Below are positions 37,697 to 49,984 of a DNA stretch of 64,000 bases, one piece after another; positions within the stretch are counted from its first letter, which is position 1, and each line of letters begins with the position of its first letter. Source of the stretch: Hordeum vulgare subsp. vulgare (Eukaryota > Streptophyta > Magnoliopsida > Poales > Poaceae); NCBI RefSeq assembly GCF_904849725.1, contig NC_058518.1:219120741-219184740 (forward strand), given 5' to 3'. The notes under the pieces are model-generated. The model was given only the letters and a program-made list of their open reading frames with translations, was not told the DNA's origin and did no database searches. Position numbers and translations under genes: made by a program.

Positions 37697-39183
37697 TGTC
37701 ATGTAAATAAATGAGAGTGAACTAAATAATTCGAACATGGACCTTCGTCAATATGCAACGTGTTGCATACTGAGCTTCATTTAATGTGTAGTAGTTGTCT
37801 GATGTGATTAGCCATCCCTTGCATATTAAAACATGGCATACATCATACTTGATTGTGCATAACATCAAGCATATGTTGTGGTGTTTACCGTGTGTTGTTT
37901 GTTTGTTTCTGGAATTGCTTATCCTTGCTAGAGTTCCGATAGTGTTCCATAGTGTGAGGATTCGTTTGACTACGCTTGTTCGTCTACTTCACCAATTCTT
38001 TCTTCTTCCAAGAGAGATCTCTCACAAGATGATCATTTCCCTGGATACGACTATTATCATTGCCATGCCAGTTATCTTGTTTCTATCGCTACGTCTCGCA
38101 TCCTACCACTTGTTTGTCAAGCCTCCGAAAATGCCATGATAAGCCTCTAACCTACACCTTCCCAGCAAACCATTGTTTGGCTAAGTTACCGCTTGCTCAG
38201 GCCCTTCTTATAGGGTTGCTAGTTGTATGCCCAGGTTATTCTATGTGATAACATGGATATCTTGGGATATCACAATATTCTTCCTATTAAATTTAATGCA
38301 CCTATATACTTGGTAAAAGGTGGAAGGCTTTTCCTTCTGCTTGGTGTTTTGTACCACCTTTGGCACCCTAGTTCCATTTACCTGTGTTATGTTCCATATT
38401 GAGCGCTCCTACCATGCTTGGGGTTGTTATGGGGACCCCCTTGATTTGTATTGGGATAAAACTCTTCCGTCAAGGCCCAACATTGGTACTAATTTTCCCA
38501 ACATAATATTACTGAACACCTTTATTAATGCATAGGGAGTTAGCGCTACCCATTGATTTACTCTACATAATGCATGGGGGCAATACTGATGGTGCTGGTC
38601 CAAATACCTAGCAGTGGGTGGTGCCATCTTGCGGCATCTTGAGTATCTGGCTATCGTCCACTATACATAGACGATTATGTCCTGAGAACGAGATTTGAAA
38701 CTCTTATCGGGTTTGTCGACCTACCGGGTGGCCTTGTTGGATTAGTTTTACCTTTAACAAACGTCTTGTGCACAGGGTCTCCGAGGATACTTTGCGTTAT
38801 CCCGAGGTTGAGGTTTTCCGCCATAGATTGTGGCTAGTTTGTGATAGATGAGTCGGAGCACCCTGCAGGGTTAAATCTTTTTGAGAGTTGTGCACGCAGT
38901 TATGTGGTAACTTGGAAATTGTGTAACACCGGGCTATAGCAAACTTGAAGTAAACTCAATCAAAATACACCAATCATGTGCGTAACCATGAACGTCTCTT
39001 CTTGTGACGTTTGAACCAAGAAGAGAACACGGTGAGGTTATGATTGAGTTTGTAAGTAGGTGTTCAGGATCACTTCTTGATCATTACAAGTTCAAGTTCA
39101 TTTATGCATAGATCACTCTCCTTATTTGTGTACTCGTAAGTTAGCCAGATATCAAATTCTTAGTGCTTGTTGCAGCCTCACCA
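37697..39183 (-). repeat. Long LTR 'C', 3' part on the minus strand
   Basis: Continuous in type with 43313-43767. The two parts join cleanly when the solo LTR at 39184-43312 and one copy of CACCA are removed. The lower boundary (TGTCATGTAAATAAATG at 37697) is a guess from the TG...CA rule. Contains the landmarks GAGTCGGAGCACCCTGCAGGG (about 38850) and CGCAGTTATGTGGTAACTTGG (about 38905), which I associate with a Triticeae gypsy LTR. No coding signal. CACCA at 39179-39183 is the target duplication. Confidence 0.55.
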
Positions 39184-42100
39184 TGTGGGGACCCCGACTT
39201 ACGAGTCGAGATCGTCGAATGAACGTGCTCACTGATCCCAGATATCAATGCTCATCGAACACACAGATGCTGAATATTAAGAGTCTTACATCCAAGTACA
39301 GAATTATTACAACACATGACCGAATGGTCAAGTTCACAAGGTAGGGCCTATAAGGCCAAATCACATTGATACAACTAGTAGCGGAATCTTAGGGCTAAGC
39401 GGGTGCCCATGCCATCAGCCTACACCAACAGGCATTCTGACTCGGAAGTGTCCTAGTTTGCAGGGCTGTCTCCGAAGACGTATTCTTCTTCAAACTCCGG
39501 TCGTTCCATGTCTGGTCAATAATATAACAAGTGGCAAGCCAATGAGTACTTTGAATGTACTCGCAAACAGCCCATGATATGACATTGCAATTGGTACGAT
39601 AACAAGTAATATGCAGTTTGGTGGATAACAACTTAACTGTAAATAAACATGATCATGGATGTGCAACATAAGCTAGATGTTGTTTAGAAGAACAGGTTAC
39701 AGATATCAATATGTCCTTTAAGGGTTGAACACTCCGGGTTCACCCGATATGCCAAGTCACCAAACTTGTTCATATCAACTCTTTCATATTAACTCCAAAA
39801 CACACACACACTTGGTTTATGCGGTAACGACTTCACGTAGTTTAAGCAGGATTACCCAACTGTCCTTGACCATGGACACGGCTATTCGAATGGTTTTACA
39901 CTCTCCAGAGGTTGTACGATGTACCCACGAGATCCGAGAAACGTACGTGTCATCCACGACTCGTGGTATATAACGTACCCGAGGTAAGTACCCGATCAAT
40001 GCCTTTCCCCTGACGATACAAGACAAAAAGGTCCACTCGATTGGTACCCAGCCCACATGATGTACGTCTTATGAGCACCGACTCTGGACAGTATCATCCA
40101 TGCGGGGACCAACGGTGTGCCCGAGACACGTAAAAACGGCATAGTCGCCCTACCTAGCACGACCCCGTCACAAGAGTGACCACACATCACTCCCGCCACT
40201 AGTAATGTGGTTCTTTGTTAGCACCGACCAGAGTAATCAACAAAGCCCCGTCCCATAAAGAGGTAACGTGGTCGCACATGTAAGGTTGGGACGGTCGACA
40301 CATCATAAATATAATCCCGTTTCTGAAACCATACACACACAAAATACCCGGTGCACCACTTCACCAAAAGTGGCCACCTAACCCAACATCACCCTCGGGC
40401 ATTAGTGGCACCCGACGGGGTTTTCATAAACCTTTGATTTATACCAACATTATGCTCATGCTACTATGCTTAGCTCTACTTGTCAACATGATATTGGCGT
40501 GACCCTCATAGGTGGTAGGATCATGCTCAACATGCAGGTGCTCCGGAGGAGCCATCGGTAACATCACTTCAATGATTTACTGATACTTATGATCACATGC
40601 AACGGAAATAATTGCTACACTAGCATGCAATATAACATATGCTCAGACATGGTCAAAGGGTTGCTTGCCTTGATCACATGCAACTCCTTCATCAAACGGG
40701 GTTTCGTAATAAATAAAAAGCAATAAGTAGCTCACTCAAAATGAGATAACAAAGTCACTTTAAAAATGTTATTTAATTTTGATAAATTCATATTGTTATT
40801 TTAAAAATACTTGTCTCTCGTTTTTAGTAAAAGGAATAATTTTAAAAGCAATTTAACAGAAGCAAAACTATTCCAAATATCATTTTTAATTATTATAGAA
40901 CAGATAAGTTGCCCTAAAAATTTGTCTAACAGTTCTATTAAATACTCCTAATTTTTAGAAAAATAACAGTGGAAGAATCATTAATTTTCACTGGTTAAAT
41001 ATTTTTATAAAAATCTTTTAAAACAGAGTTTTAAAATAGAAGAAAAAAGGGCAACAACCCTGGCCTGGCTTGGCCTGGAGTTGGGCCGTCCCAGATGGCC
41101 AGCCAGCCAGCATGCCCAGGCGCGCGCACCGTCACATCTGAACCTGACGCGCATGCCCCTGCGGTCAGCGGCTGCGGGGAGCAAGGGAGAGGAGGATGGG
41201 CCACCGACAAGTGGGGCACACCTGTCGGGATCGTCTCCTACCTCTGGAAAGACAGGAGGAGGAGCACGCCGGCGTGGCTACCGACGTCCTCGGGCCCTCG
41301 CAACGGCGGGAATGGGTTCGGCTCGTCGTCGCCTACCTGTTGGTGGTCGAGTCGACGACGGGGGGATGTCCTGGTTCACCGGCGACGAGGTGGCCGCGGC
41401 GGAGAGGTTTCGGTCAACGGAGGAGATGGTAGCTACGGGCACGGAATCACTCGGGGAAGTGGGGGAAAAGGTTATTGGGGTCACGAGGAGTGCGTAGGTG
41501 GGCAGAGGGGTGCGAGAACCGACGTGTAGCCGGACATCAACCGGAGCTCCGACGCGGAGGGGTCGTGGTCGATGTCGAGCACCCGGGCTCTGCTTTCTCA
41601 ATGGGGTGACAAGGGAGGTGATTGGGGTCTAGGTGGAGTGGAGTGAGGGGTGCTGGAGCGAGGGGTGGCCTTATATAGGCCTGCGACGGTGCACCGGGCG
41701 GGAAGCTTCGGTGGTTTCACCGTGGCGCACAAGGGAGCACAGAGAGAGGCTGGGGTCGAAACCACGGTCTCGGGACGTGGTTTTGGACCTCCGAGCTCAC
41801 TGCAAGAGAGAGGGAAGTGAGGAGTGGCATGCATGCGTGGCGGTGTTCCTCTGGCCGCTACTGGTGTGCGCTGCCACGCGTCGCACTGGCTCTCAGTGCG
41901 GGAAAGGAGGGGTCCTAGGAGTGCTTGATGCAGAGGAGCTATCGGGGGAGAGGAGGGACACCACGGGGAGGCTGGAACTGGCCAAGGGAGTCGCCCCCAC
42001 CTCGGTTGCTCTCTGTAGCGCACCTAGAGCGCATCTTTGGCATGTCACGGCATGCTGGCGCGCTCTGGGGCGCCTTGTACGCGCCTGGCATGTCCTGGGC

Positions 42101-43312
42101 CCTTGCTTGGAGATGCCAAGCCGTTTGAATCCTGTGGGAGTATCAGCTAGTCAAAGGAAGGGTGAAAACCAGATGTTGTCAGCCTTGGGCTAAAGATTAG
42201 ATTGGGGTTTTTGGATTTTCTACTTAGAACCAGAGAAGAGCCACTTGACTGGAGTTGGGCATTGATGTTGGCCACCTAATCTAGGAGTTTGAGAAAAAGG
42301 AAGTGGGTGTAGTTGGGGTTAAGAGGGGTTTTGCCAAACTGTCAGAATGTGCTCAACAGTGGTTTGGGGTGGTTGCACCCCACAACTAGCTATGAAACTT
42401 AACAGGACTAGGTTTGGTGCAAACACATGAGGCTACACCAAGTTTGGGCTCCATTGGACAAGTTTAGCTATGTAAACTTGAAGTCACTCCTAAATAGCCA
42501 GATCTGTCCCTTCCAAAGGGAGTGTGGACAAACCAAGTCCCACAAATCCCATTTTTGGCATGGAGTCCTCATTTGAGGTATTAGGCACTCCTGAAAAGTT
42601 TCAGCTCCATTGGATAAACTTAGCTATGTAGAGTTGCTCTAACTTCATACTGGACACAAAGGGTTTTGGAATTATTTGGTGACCCTAACCACCTTGGATC
42701 AAGGTGAAACTTTATATGGGCACGAAATATGGCTTAGGGAGGTCACTGGAATTTTCTAGGAATTTATGGAGAATATTTCCTTTGGAAATATTTCAAAAGG
42801 TCAAAACATACATGATAGGTTTTCAGGGTTTTACTCAATTTATTATAATATAAATATGGGTTGAAAATCTTATGTATGTAAAATATATGTCCTCTGAGTA
42901 TCTCCAAATTTTCTCAGATTTTTCTAAGGTAGAAAAGTATTTTTCCATATAGGAATATCATTTCTGGCCTTAGAAATGGACATGCAAATAAAATAGGAAA
43001 ATAATTTCTAAAATAAGTATTTTCGTAAACTAAAATAGTTTTAGATCCAAATCACCAACTTTGGGTGAAAGCACTCCTTGCTATTAAGGACTTGTAGTGC
43101 AATCCAAACCAGGGTTTTGAAATAACCAGAAATAAGAAAAAAAAAGGTTTTGAGAATATTTGAGTTATGAAAAATATGATTTTCGATATCTCACAATCAA
43201 GCATACAAGCATAAAATGGCAACCATGTCACTCACATCATTGATTTTGGAAAGTTGTAACAAACTCACATTTTTGAATTACAGTAAAAGTGAAGTGAAAA
43301 TAGGGTGTGACA
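39184..43312 (-). repeat. Family-B solo LTR (4129 bp, minus strand) with CACCA duplication
   Basis: Reads on the minus strand from TGTCACACCCTATTTTCAC (43312) to TCGTAAGTCGGGGTCCCCACA (39184). It is flanked by CACCA at 39179-39183 and 43313-43317. The segments CGAGCACGTTCATTCGACGATCTCGACTCG-type and GACGGTCGACACATC match copies A and 22565-27530 in reverse. It has a GC-rich block at 41040-42180 in which several long ORFs overlap on both strands; they are not conserved. There is no internal region. Confidence 0.92.
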
Positions 43313-43767
43313 CACCACTTAACCATACCTCACGCGTTAAGCTTTGCTAGTCTTGATACCCTTGGAAACTAGATTACTTAGTCGATGTGGCTCACAAATT
43401 ACTATAACAAGTGTTGCCGTTACGGGTAATGTGATGCTTTGACGTGAGAGGTATTCTTGTTCAATTTGGAGTCTCTTCTTCTACGTCGTCGATCATAGGA
43501 TGGGTTCCAAGCCGGAAGCCTGGGATTAGCAAGGATGGATGTTTCTTTTATCACTTGATTTTGGTTGTACTCGGACCTTGCTTTTATGAATGTATGATTT
43601 CTATGATTGATTGTATTTGGGATGATCATGATTTAACTTGTGGCGAGTGTAAGCCGATTCCATATACTCATCTCCTCTTCCATTCTTGCGATATAATGAG
43701 ATGCGCTTATATCCCTATCAAGGCCCTCGAACCAGGATGAGGATAGTTTCGCATCTTGGACGTTACA
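43313..43767 (-). repeat. Long LTR 'C', 5' part on the minus strand
   Basis: Contains the TTAAGCTTTGCTAGTCTTGATACCC, GATGGGTTCCAAGCCGGAAGCC and ATATCCCTATCAAGG landmarks (plus strand). On the minus strand it starts TGTAACGTCCAAGATGCG at 43767, like the TGTAACACCC start of family B. No matching 5-bp duplication was found for C (AAATT on one side, GTGTA on the other), so one boundary is wrong or rearranged. Confidence 0.5.
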
Positions 43768-44100
43768 GTGTAAGCCTATATCTTGTATTATCTCCTCTTC
43801 AGTGCATGTATTTGTGACAAAATCCACCTTGTTAAAGTGCCTCCGATATGCTCTTCTATCCTTGTAGAGACTTCCAAGTTTCCGCGAGGATAGGACCGCA
43901 TATTTGGGTTTACAAATTTCCAACAAATTCATAATAAGATTTAGTAATGGTGCATTAATATCATAAGACTCCTCACCAGTAGCGGGAGGAAGAATCACAG
44001 TAATAATAAAATCATTGTTATTAGTATTCGAGAAGTCATGGAACTTAGTATTTCTTGAGACATAGTGGCAATTCAATACTACTAAGGAAAACCCTACGAG
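43768..44100 (-). pseudogene. Fragment of a conserved-looking ORF, unidentified
   Basis: On the minus strand about 110 codons are open without a stop and read like real protein: VVLNCHYVSRNTKFHDF, FIITVILPPATGEESYD, LLNLIMNLLEICKPKYAV, LSSRKLGSLYKDRRAYRR, HFNKVDFVTNTCTEEEI. The C-terminal side is cut off at the junction with LTR C (43767/43768). The upstream extension to 44157 runs into repeat-like DNA and is probably not part of the protein. The mix of conserved charged and hydrophobic blocks differs from random AT-rich frames. I do not recognise the family. It may be a transposon gene or a captured host fragment. Confidence 0.4.
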
Positions 44101-45030
44101 TAGCGTTGATAGGCATGCTACTGCTACGGTGCTACAACTAATTTTTAGCAGTAGCACGCTTTTCGTACCATGCTACTAGTACAATCACATATCCATAGCG
44201 CTCCTTCAATAAGCGCTAGTGCTAATTATCTATAGTGCATGTACAAGAACAGCGCTACTGTTAAATGCGCGCTGCTCGTAATCCGTGGCCCCGCGCCACT
44301 ACTAATGTTTTATGCTTTTTTTGTTTCTTCATTTTTTCGCTCTATTTAAACAGATACAACGCTTATACACAATAACAACATGCATATTCGTTGAAATAGA
44401 TGTGATAAAAAATGTCTAATCGTCAGCATCGATGAATAAAAGTAAGTCTATCATCTCATATCATCATCCTTGCTCATGGTCGGACACATGTCTCGAAATA
44501 GTGGTACAGGTTATTACAACTCTCGAATACATGCAACTACACATGGTCAGACTCATGTTTCATCATCTATGTAATCTATGATATGATTGCATAGAAGAGA
44601 AGGGTGGTCACGAGCAAAAGCGAGATTACGTAGTAGTTCTTGAGGCGCCGGTTCTGATTCCTCTCTCGCGTTAGTGTGAACCTCAAGTAACTAACTTATG
44701 CCTTGATTCTACTATCAAACCGATTCTGGCTGTCACCCTGAAAGCGGTACACTTGGACCAGACACTTTGGCCACTTCCCGCGCACTCCCAGACTCCTCCC
44801 AATGTACACAGCATACCACCTAGCCATCGATGATAAATATGTCAGAGATGCAAATATCATCAAGTGAATTCAACAATAATATACAACATCGTCCTGCGGA
44901 GATAAAGACTTAGCAAATAAAAGCAACATATACTAAACACAGTTAACGAATTCCTCATGCCCAAACTAACTAACTAGAGCGTAGTACTGTTTACATCTAA
45001 TAGTTACGTCGTACATAGAAATTCAAAGTT
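44101..45030. mobile_element. DNA-transposon-like subterminal region (probably CACTA)
   Basis: 44100-44320 is dense in short repeats of AGCGCTA / TAGCAGTAGC type (for example CTACTGCTACGGTGCTAC, AGCAGTAGCACGC, AGCGCTAGTGCTA, AGCGCTACTG). Such arrays are seen near the ends of CACTA-type transposons. No clear CACTA terminal repeat or duplication could be placed. 44320-45030 is non-coding AT-rich sequence with no signal. Confidence 0.35.
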
Positions 45031-46008
45031 TCATTTGTAGAGAAAGTAACAACTAAACAGACACATTGTCCTCGTTTGAGCAGTGCACTCATCCCATCCA
45101 TCCATATTCGAGAGGATGCACCCAAGCTTGGTGAAATGCATGTTTTCCTCATGATGTAGGGCTATGCGGGTTCGGACGTCATCCCGTGATATTGGGCCGT
45201 CGTAGATCATCTCATTCTCTTCGATGATGCATTTCATGATGATCGACGCAATTTCCGGCTAGATGTGGTAGAATTCATTTCATAGTTGATGGTGTGGTAT
45301 GGTTCCTAAAGCTTCGACCCATCTTTAGATATGGACATTAGATGAAGATGTCATGCAAACTGATTGTTTATGTCTTTTGTACTCTAGCATTAGATGGACG
45401 ACGTATGATCCATCCTTATTACTTATTACTAGTCGCTACATGCAACAGAAGTCGAGCTTATGAACGAAACACACCATGCCCTTATATATCTACTTCATTT
45501 GGATGTTGCCACCTGCATGCTAAAGCACAGGAGAGCTATGTCTAGAACATACTTTATGTGTGTGTAATCTTTCTTCTGTATGGTCACGGATGGGTCCAAA
45601 TAGATAGTGCGGGATAAACACATGTAAATAATGATGAGAATGGTTCCCTGGTCGATGCGCAAAATAAATACATGATCAAGTTAGCCACCATGCGTGCAAA
45701 GTAATGATTGAAATGCACAAAAGGATGTATGTGCTTAATGGCTATCCGCGGATGACTTGCCCAGGATGATAAGGTATGAGAATCGCTTCCTTGTCCTTAT
45801 TGTTGACCATGAATTCTTCGATGTACTGTGTCGCATATTTGCGGTTGTCTTCGTTGATTGGCAAGAAGCCATCAAGCATGTAGTACGGGTCCGCGACCGC
45901 AAGACCACTGATTTGCCCTCTCATGGCGATGTAGTTCATATGCAGCGCATAAAGCTGGCAAAACATAAAATCAAGCCACCTCATTTGAAACATCTCAAAG
46001 ATGTACAC
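45031..46008 (-). pseudogene. Ulp1/SENP-like (C48) protease remnant inside the DNA transposon
   Basis: On the minus strand two open pieces (46008-45742 and 45237-45031) and eroded sequence between them read like a plant transposon-associated Ulp1 protein. The first has LPINEDNRKYATQYIEEF and MVNNKDKEAILIPYHPGQ. The eroded middle has DGSYVVHLMLEYKRHKQS, and the last has IIMKCIIEENEMIYDGPI. In Ulp1-type cysteine proteases these positions would be the helix and strand before the catalytic His, the segment after the catalytic Cys, and the C-terminal helix. The catalytic His, Asp and Cys themselves are not recognisable, and several stops interrupt the frame. Ulp1-like genes are known passengers of CACTA and Mutator-like elements in grasses. 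Identification is from pattern memory only. Confidence 0.4.
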
Positions 46009-46148
46009 AAATCACTAGAAGAACATGTCAGTGGGGCATTCATGGATGTACTCCTTTCCAGTACATGACACATGGACTGCATAAAGCGGGTAACCTGGGT
46101 CATTAGAGGCCAAAAGGCTTGTCTCCGTCAACAGTGCACGGTCATGCA

Positions 46149-47872
46149 TGTTGGGGAACGTTGCATGGGATACCAAAAAAATTCCTACGCACACTCAAGA
46201 TCTATCTATGGATATGTATAACTATGGGAGGGGGAGTGCATCTACATACTCTTGTAGATCGCTAAGCGGAAGCGTTAACAAACGTGGTTGATGTATTCGT
46301 ACGACTTCATGATCCAGTCACGATCCGTCCCGATCTAGCGCTGAACGGACGGCACCTCCGTGTTCAGCACACGTACGGCTCTACGATGTCTCCACCTCCT
46401 CAATCCAACGAGCGTAGGCGGAGTAGTAGATGAGTTCTCTGGTAGCATGATGTCATGGTGACGGTGATGGTGGTGCAATCACAGCAGGGCTTTGCCAATC
46501 ACTCTCGATATGCGACGTGATAAGAAAACTGATCTAGAGAGAGAGGGAGGGTGCTGCCAAGGCTTAGTGTGTCGGTTCCCTCCCTCTCCTCTCATATATA
46601 TAGGGGGAGGGTGGAGGAGGCCATCCCCTATGGTTTCCCCTAGGGTGGGGCGGGGGTCAAGGTGGGACCCTTGCCAACAAAGGCAAGTAGTGGTGCCCCA
46701 CCTTGGGCTTGTCCTAGCCCTTGGCCACATGGGCCTTTTGGTGGGAGGGGCGCCAAGCCCACCAGGGGCTGGTGTGCCTCTCTCTCATCCCATGGGGCCC
46801 TCCGAGGCATTGGACCCTCCTGGTGTACCCTCAGAACACTTCTTGCATCTCCGTCACAGAAATGGAAGCCCCAAAACTTTTCCGGAACTCGAATACCAAC
46901 TTCCCATATAGGAATATTTACCCCTGGACCATTCTGAAGCTCCTCGTCATGTAAGGGAGCTCATCCAGGACTCCAAACAACCTTTGGTCACCAACATATA
47001 TACCTCAACAATACTATATCATCATTGAATGTTAAGCATGCGGACCCTGTGGGTTCGAGTACTACGCAAACATGACTGAGACACATCTACGGTCAATAAC
47101 CAATAGCAGGACTTGGATACCCATATTGGTCCCTACATATTCAATGAAGATCTTTATCGGTCAAACCATGATGCCAAGAATTCAATCAATCCTGTATGGA
47201 GTTCCCTTTGTCCAACGGTATGTTACTTACCCAAGATTTGATTGTAGGTATCTCCATACCTTGTTCAATCTCGTTACCGGCAAGTCTCTTTACTTGTTTC
47301 ATAATACAAGATCCCGTGACTAACTCATTAGTCACATTGCTTGCAAGCTTCTTGTGATGATGTATTATCGAGTGGGCCCGAAGATACCTCTTCATCATGC
47401 GGAGTGACATATCCGAGTCTCTATCCATGCCAACCCAACACACAGACTCGGAGATACCTATAGAGCATATTTATGATCACCCAGTTATGTTGTGATGTTT
47501 GATATCAGGTAGTAGCATGATCTCATGGTCTTAGGAACAGATACTTGGCATGCAGAAAGGAATAGCAATAAACTTAGTCATATGATCAAATGTTATGCTT
47601 ATGATTGGGTCTTGTCCATCACATCATTCTCCTAATGAAGTGATCCCGTTATCAAATGACAACTCATGTCTATGGTTAGGAAACCTTAACCATCTTTGAT
47701 CAACGAGCTAATCTAGTAGAGGCTTAGTGGGGACTCTATGTTGTCTATGTATCCACACATGTATCTAAGTTTCCAATCAATACAATTATAGCATGGATAA
47801 TAAACGACTGACATGAACAAGGAAATATGATAATAAACAATTTATTATTGCCTCTAAGACATATTTCCAATA
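46149..47872 (-). repeat. 3' LTR of an Angela/BARE1-like copia element (1724 bp)
   Basis: On the plus strand it starts TGTTGGGGAACGTTGCATGG and ends GCCTCTAAGACATATTTCCAATA. The minus strand is the reading direction (start TATTGGAAATATGTC, normally TGTTGGAA). Many landmarks fit the BARE1/Angela LTR: GAACGGACGGCACCTCCG, CCGTTCAGCACACGTACG-like, TATATATAGGGGGAGG, CTCATCCAGGACTCC and ACCCTGTGGGTTCGAG. The bases 46144-46148, ATGCA, are the predicted target duplication. Confidence 0.88.
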
Positions 47873-48836
47873 TTATCCCACTTGCACTAGAGTCAATAAT
47901 CCAGTTCAAATCACCATGTGATTAAAACTCAATGAGTTATGGGGTTTAATCATGTTTTGCTTATGAGAGAGGTTTTAGTCAACGGGTCTCCAACATTCAG
48001 ATCCGTGTGTACTTTGCAAACCTCTGTGTCATACTATAGATGCTGCTACCACGCTCCACTTTGAGCTATTTCAAATGACAGCTCCACTATATGAATCTAG
48101 TTTGTTACCCATAGTCATCTGGTGTGGTGTCAAAGCTTGCATCGACGTAACCCTTTACGACGAACTCTTTTATCAACTCCATAATCGAGAAACATTTCCT
48201 TAGTCCTCTAGTTACTAAGGATGATTTTGACTATTATCCAGTGATCCATTCCTAGATCACCCTTGTACCCCTTGACAGACTCGTGGCAAGGCACACACTA
48301 GGTTCGGTACACATCATGACATACTATAGAGCCTACGGCTAAGGCATAGGGGACGACCTTCGTCCTTTCTCTTTCTTCTGCCATGGTCGAGCTTTGAGTC
48401 TTACTCAAATTCACACGTGATAATATAGCCATGAACTCCTTCTTTGTATAAACCAAAAGCGCTTATTCCAACTCCAAGATGCTTGCACCAGACAATAAAT
48501 TGATCGTTGAAGCTCGCATGCCTTTTGGAATCCTTACGATCGACAAAACCTTTCCTCAAGGAAATCATGAAGGAAAGTTGTTTTGACATCCATCTGTCAC
48601 ATTTCATAATTGAAAAATGCACCAACTGCTAATATAATTCCAACAGACTTTAGCATCGCTACGGGTGAGAAAATATCATCGTAGTCAACTCCTTGAACTT
48701 TTCGAAAACCTCTTTGCGACAAGTTGAGCTTTATAAATGGTGACAATTGCCATCACCGTTTGTCTTACTCTTAAGGATCCATTTGTACTTAATAGCCTTA
48801 CAACCATGAGGTAATTTTTCCAAAGCCATTGATACA
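47873..48836 (-). pseudogene. pol: Angela/BARE1-like pol remnant and polypurine tract, internally deleted
   Basis: Next to the LTR is the polypurine tract GTGGGATAA (minus strand). Reading upstream, the eroded frames show the end of RNase H with VCKVHTDLNVGDPLTK, a HWIIVKIIL / RTKEMFLDYG segment, VPYALAVGSIV, a GVGISAFGLYKEG piece, and at the far end the start of the copia reverse transcriptase (PHGCKAIKYKWILKSKTNGDG). The interval holding the catalytic YVDD is missing, so this is a deletion derivative with many stops. It is cut at 48836 by a minus-strand Sabrina-like LTR, with ATACA (48832-48836) as the predicted duplication. Confidence 0.75.
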
Positions 48837-49984
48837 TGTGATCTATGTAGGGTTTTCCGTGAAGAGGAACGGGTTATCGCAGCATAATGTGGGTAAGTAT
48901 TTTCCTCAATTATGAAACCAAGATTTATCAAACTCATAGGAATATCAACCACAACCATCTTCACAAGCTACACACAAAAGAACAAAGAACTTGCACCCAA
49001 TGTAGGCAAGAGGGTTGTCAATCCTGTTGTCTTGTTATTGCCAATCAAGTGAGGTGTGTAGATAATTGTAGATGGCAAGATCAAATAAAAACAAGTAAAT
49101 GGCAGCAAGGTAATGAAGGTTTTACCAATATGTTGTGAATAGACTCGGGGGCCATAGATTTTCCTAATGGCATCTCTCATGAAAAATATCATATTCTGGA
49201 TAAACAATTTTTTGTTAGGCAATCGGCACAAAAGTTGATAGTTATGCGATATTCACGATAATGCTCATGTGTATATACGCATAACGTCCATAAACAAATA
49301 GGCCGACTCCTGCCTGCACCTATTACTATTACTTCACTCATCGACCGCTATGCAGGATGCATCTAGAGTATTAAGTAAAACAGAGTAATGCATGGAGAAC
49401 AATGACATGATGTAGACAAAGTAAACTCAAGCAATATGATTAAACCCCATCGTTTTATCCTTACTAGTAGCAACACAAAGACGCATCTTGTCCCCTTCTA
49501 TCACTTGGATATAGAAATTCGTCGGGTGGAACCTACCACAACACACCCCTCTCTCCGAAGAAATATCGATCTAGTTGGCCAAACTATTTCAATAGATCGG
49601 AGGGAATTACGAAGCTATCATAATCATGCATAGAAGAATCATATAAGTATTCAGAGGAGATTCAAATATTTATCATTTATAATCCAAACATAAACCCATA
49701 ATTGGATCCCACCAAAAGCACCGCACAAAAGGAATTACATCATATGGACCAAAGCGAAGACGCGATGATCGTTGTATTGAAGATCAAAGAGAGAGAGATT
49801 GCCCACTATGGACATGTATGTCTGTGGTGAACTACCCACACATCATCGGGAGGACAGCAAGGTTGATGAAGAGGCGCTCCGTGATTGATCCCCGCTCTAG
49901 CAGGGTGCCGAATCAGAGCTCCAGATGGCGTCCAGTCCAAACAAAGACTTGCAGCAACGTAAAAAGTGTTTCGGGACTCCCTAT
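48837..49984 (-). repeat. 3' LTR piece of a minus-strand Sabrina-like element
   Basis: The plus strand begins TGTGATCTATGTAGGGTTTTCC, the complement of the GATCACA terminus of the Sabrina-like LTRs at 20743 and 30792. Landmarks in reverse include TATGCAGGATGCATCTAGAGTATTAAGT and GACGTCCATAAACAAATAGG-type segments. The first about 400 bp of the LTR (high-coordinate side) are missing; sequence jumps to internal DNA near 49985. Confidence 0.75.

Noticed and set aside
41081..42193. Several ORFs of 100-186 codons on both strands
   Set aside because: They lie inside a proven solo LTR, overlap each other in many frames, and are not conserved in other copies.
43633..43767. C-terminal 45 codons of the 174-codon minus-strand ORF
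   Set aside because: This part is the end of LTR C, so the real coding fragment stops at the junction near 43768.
45757..46068. 103-codon plus-strand ORF
   Set aside because: It is the complement of the Ulp1-like fragment, which has the more protein-like composition.
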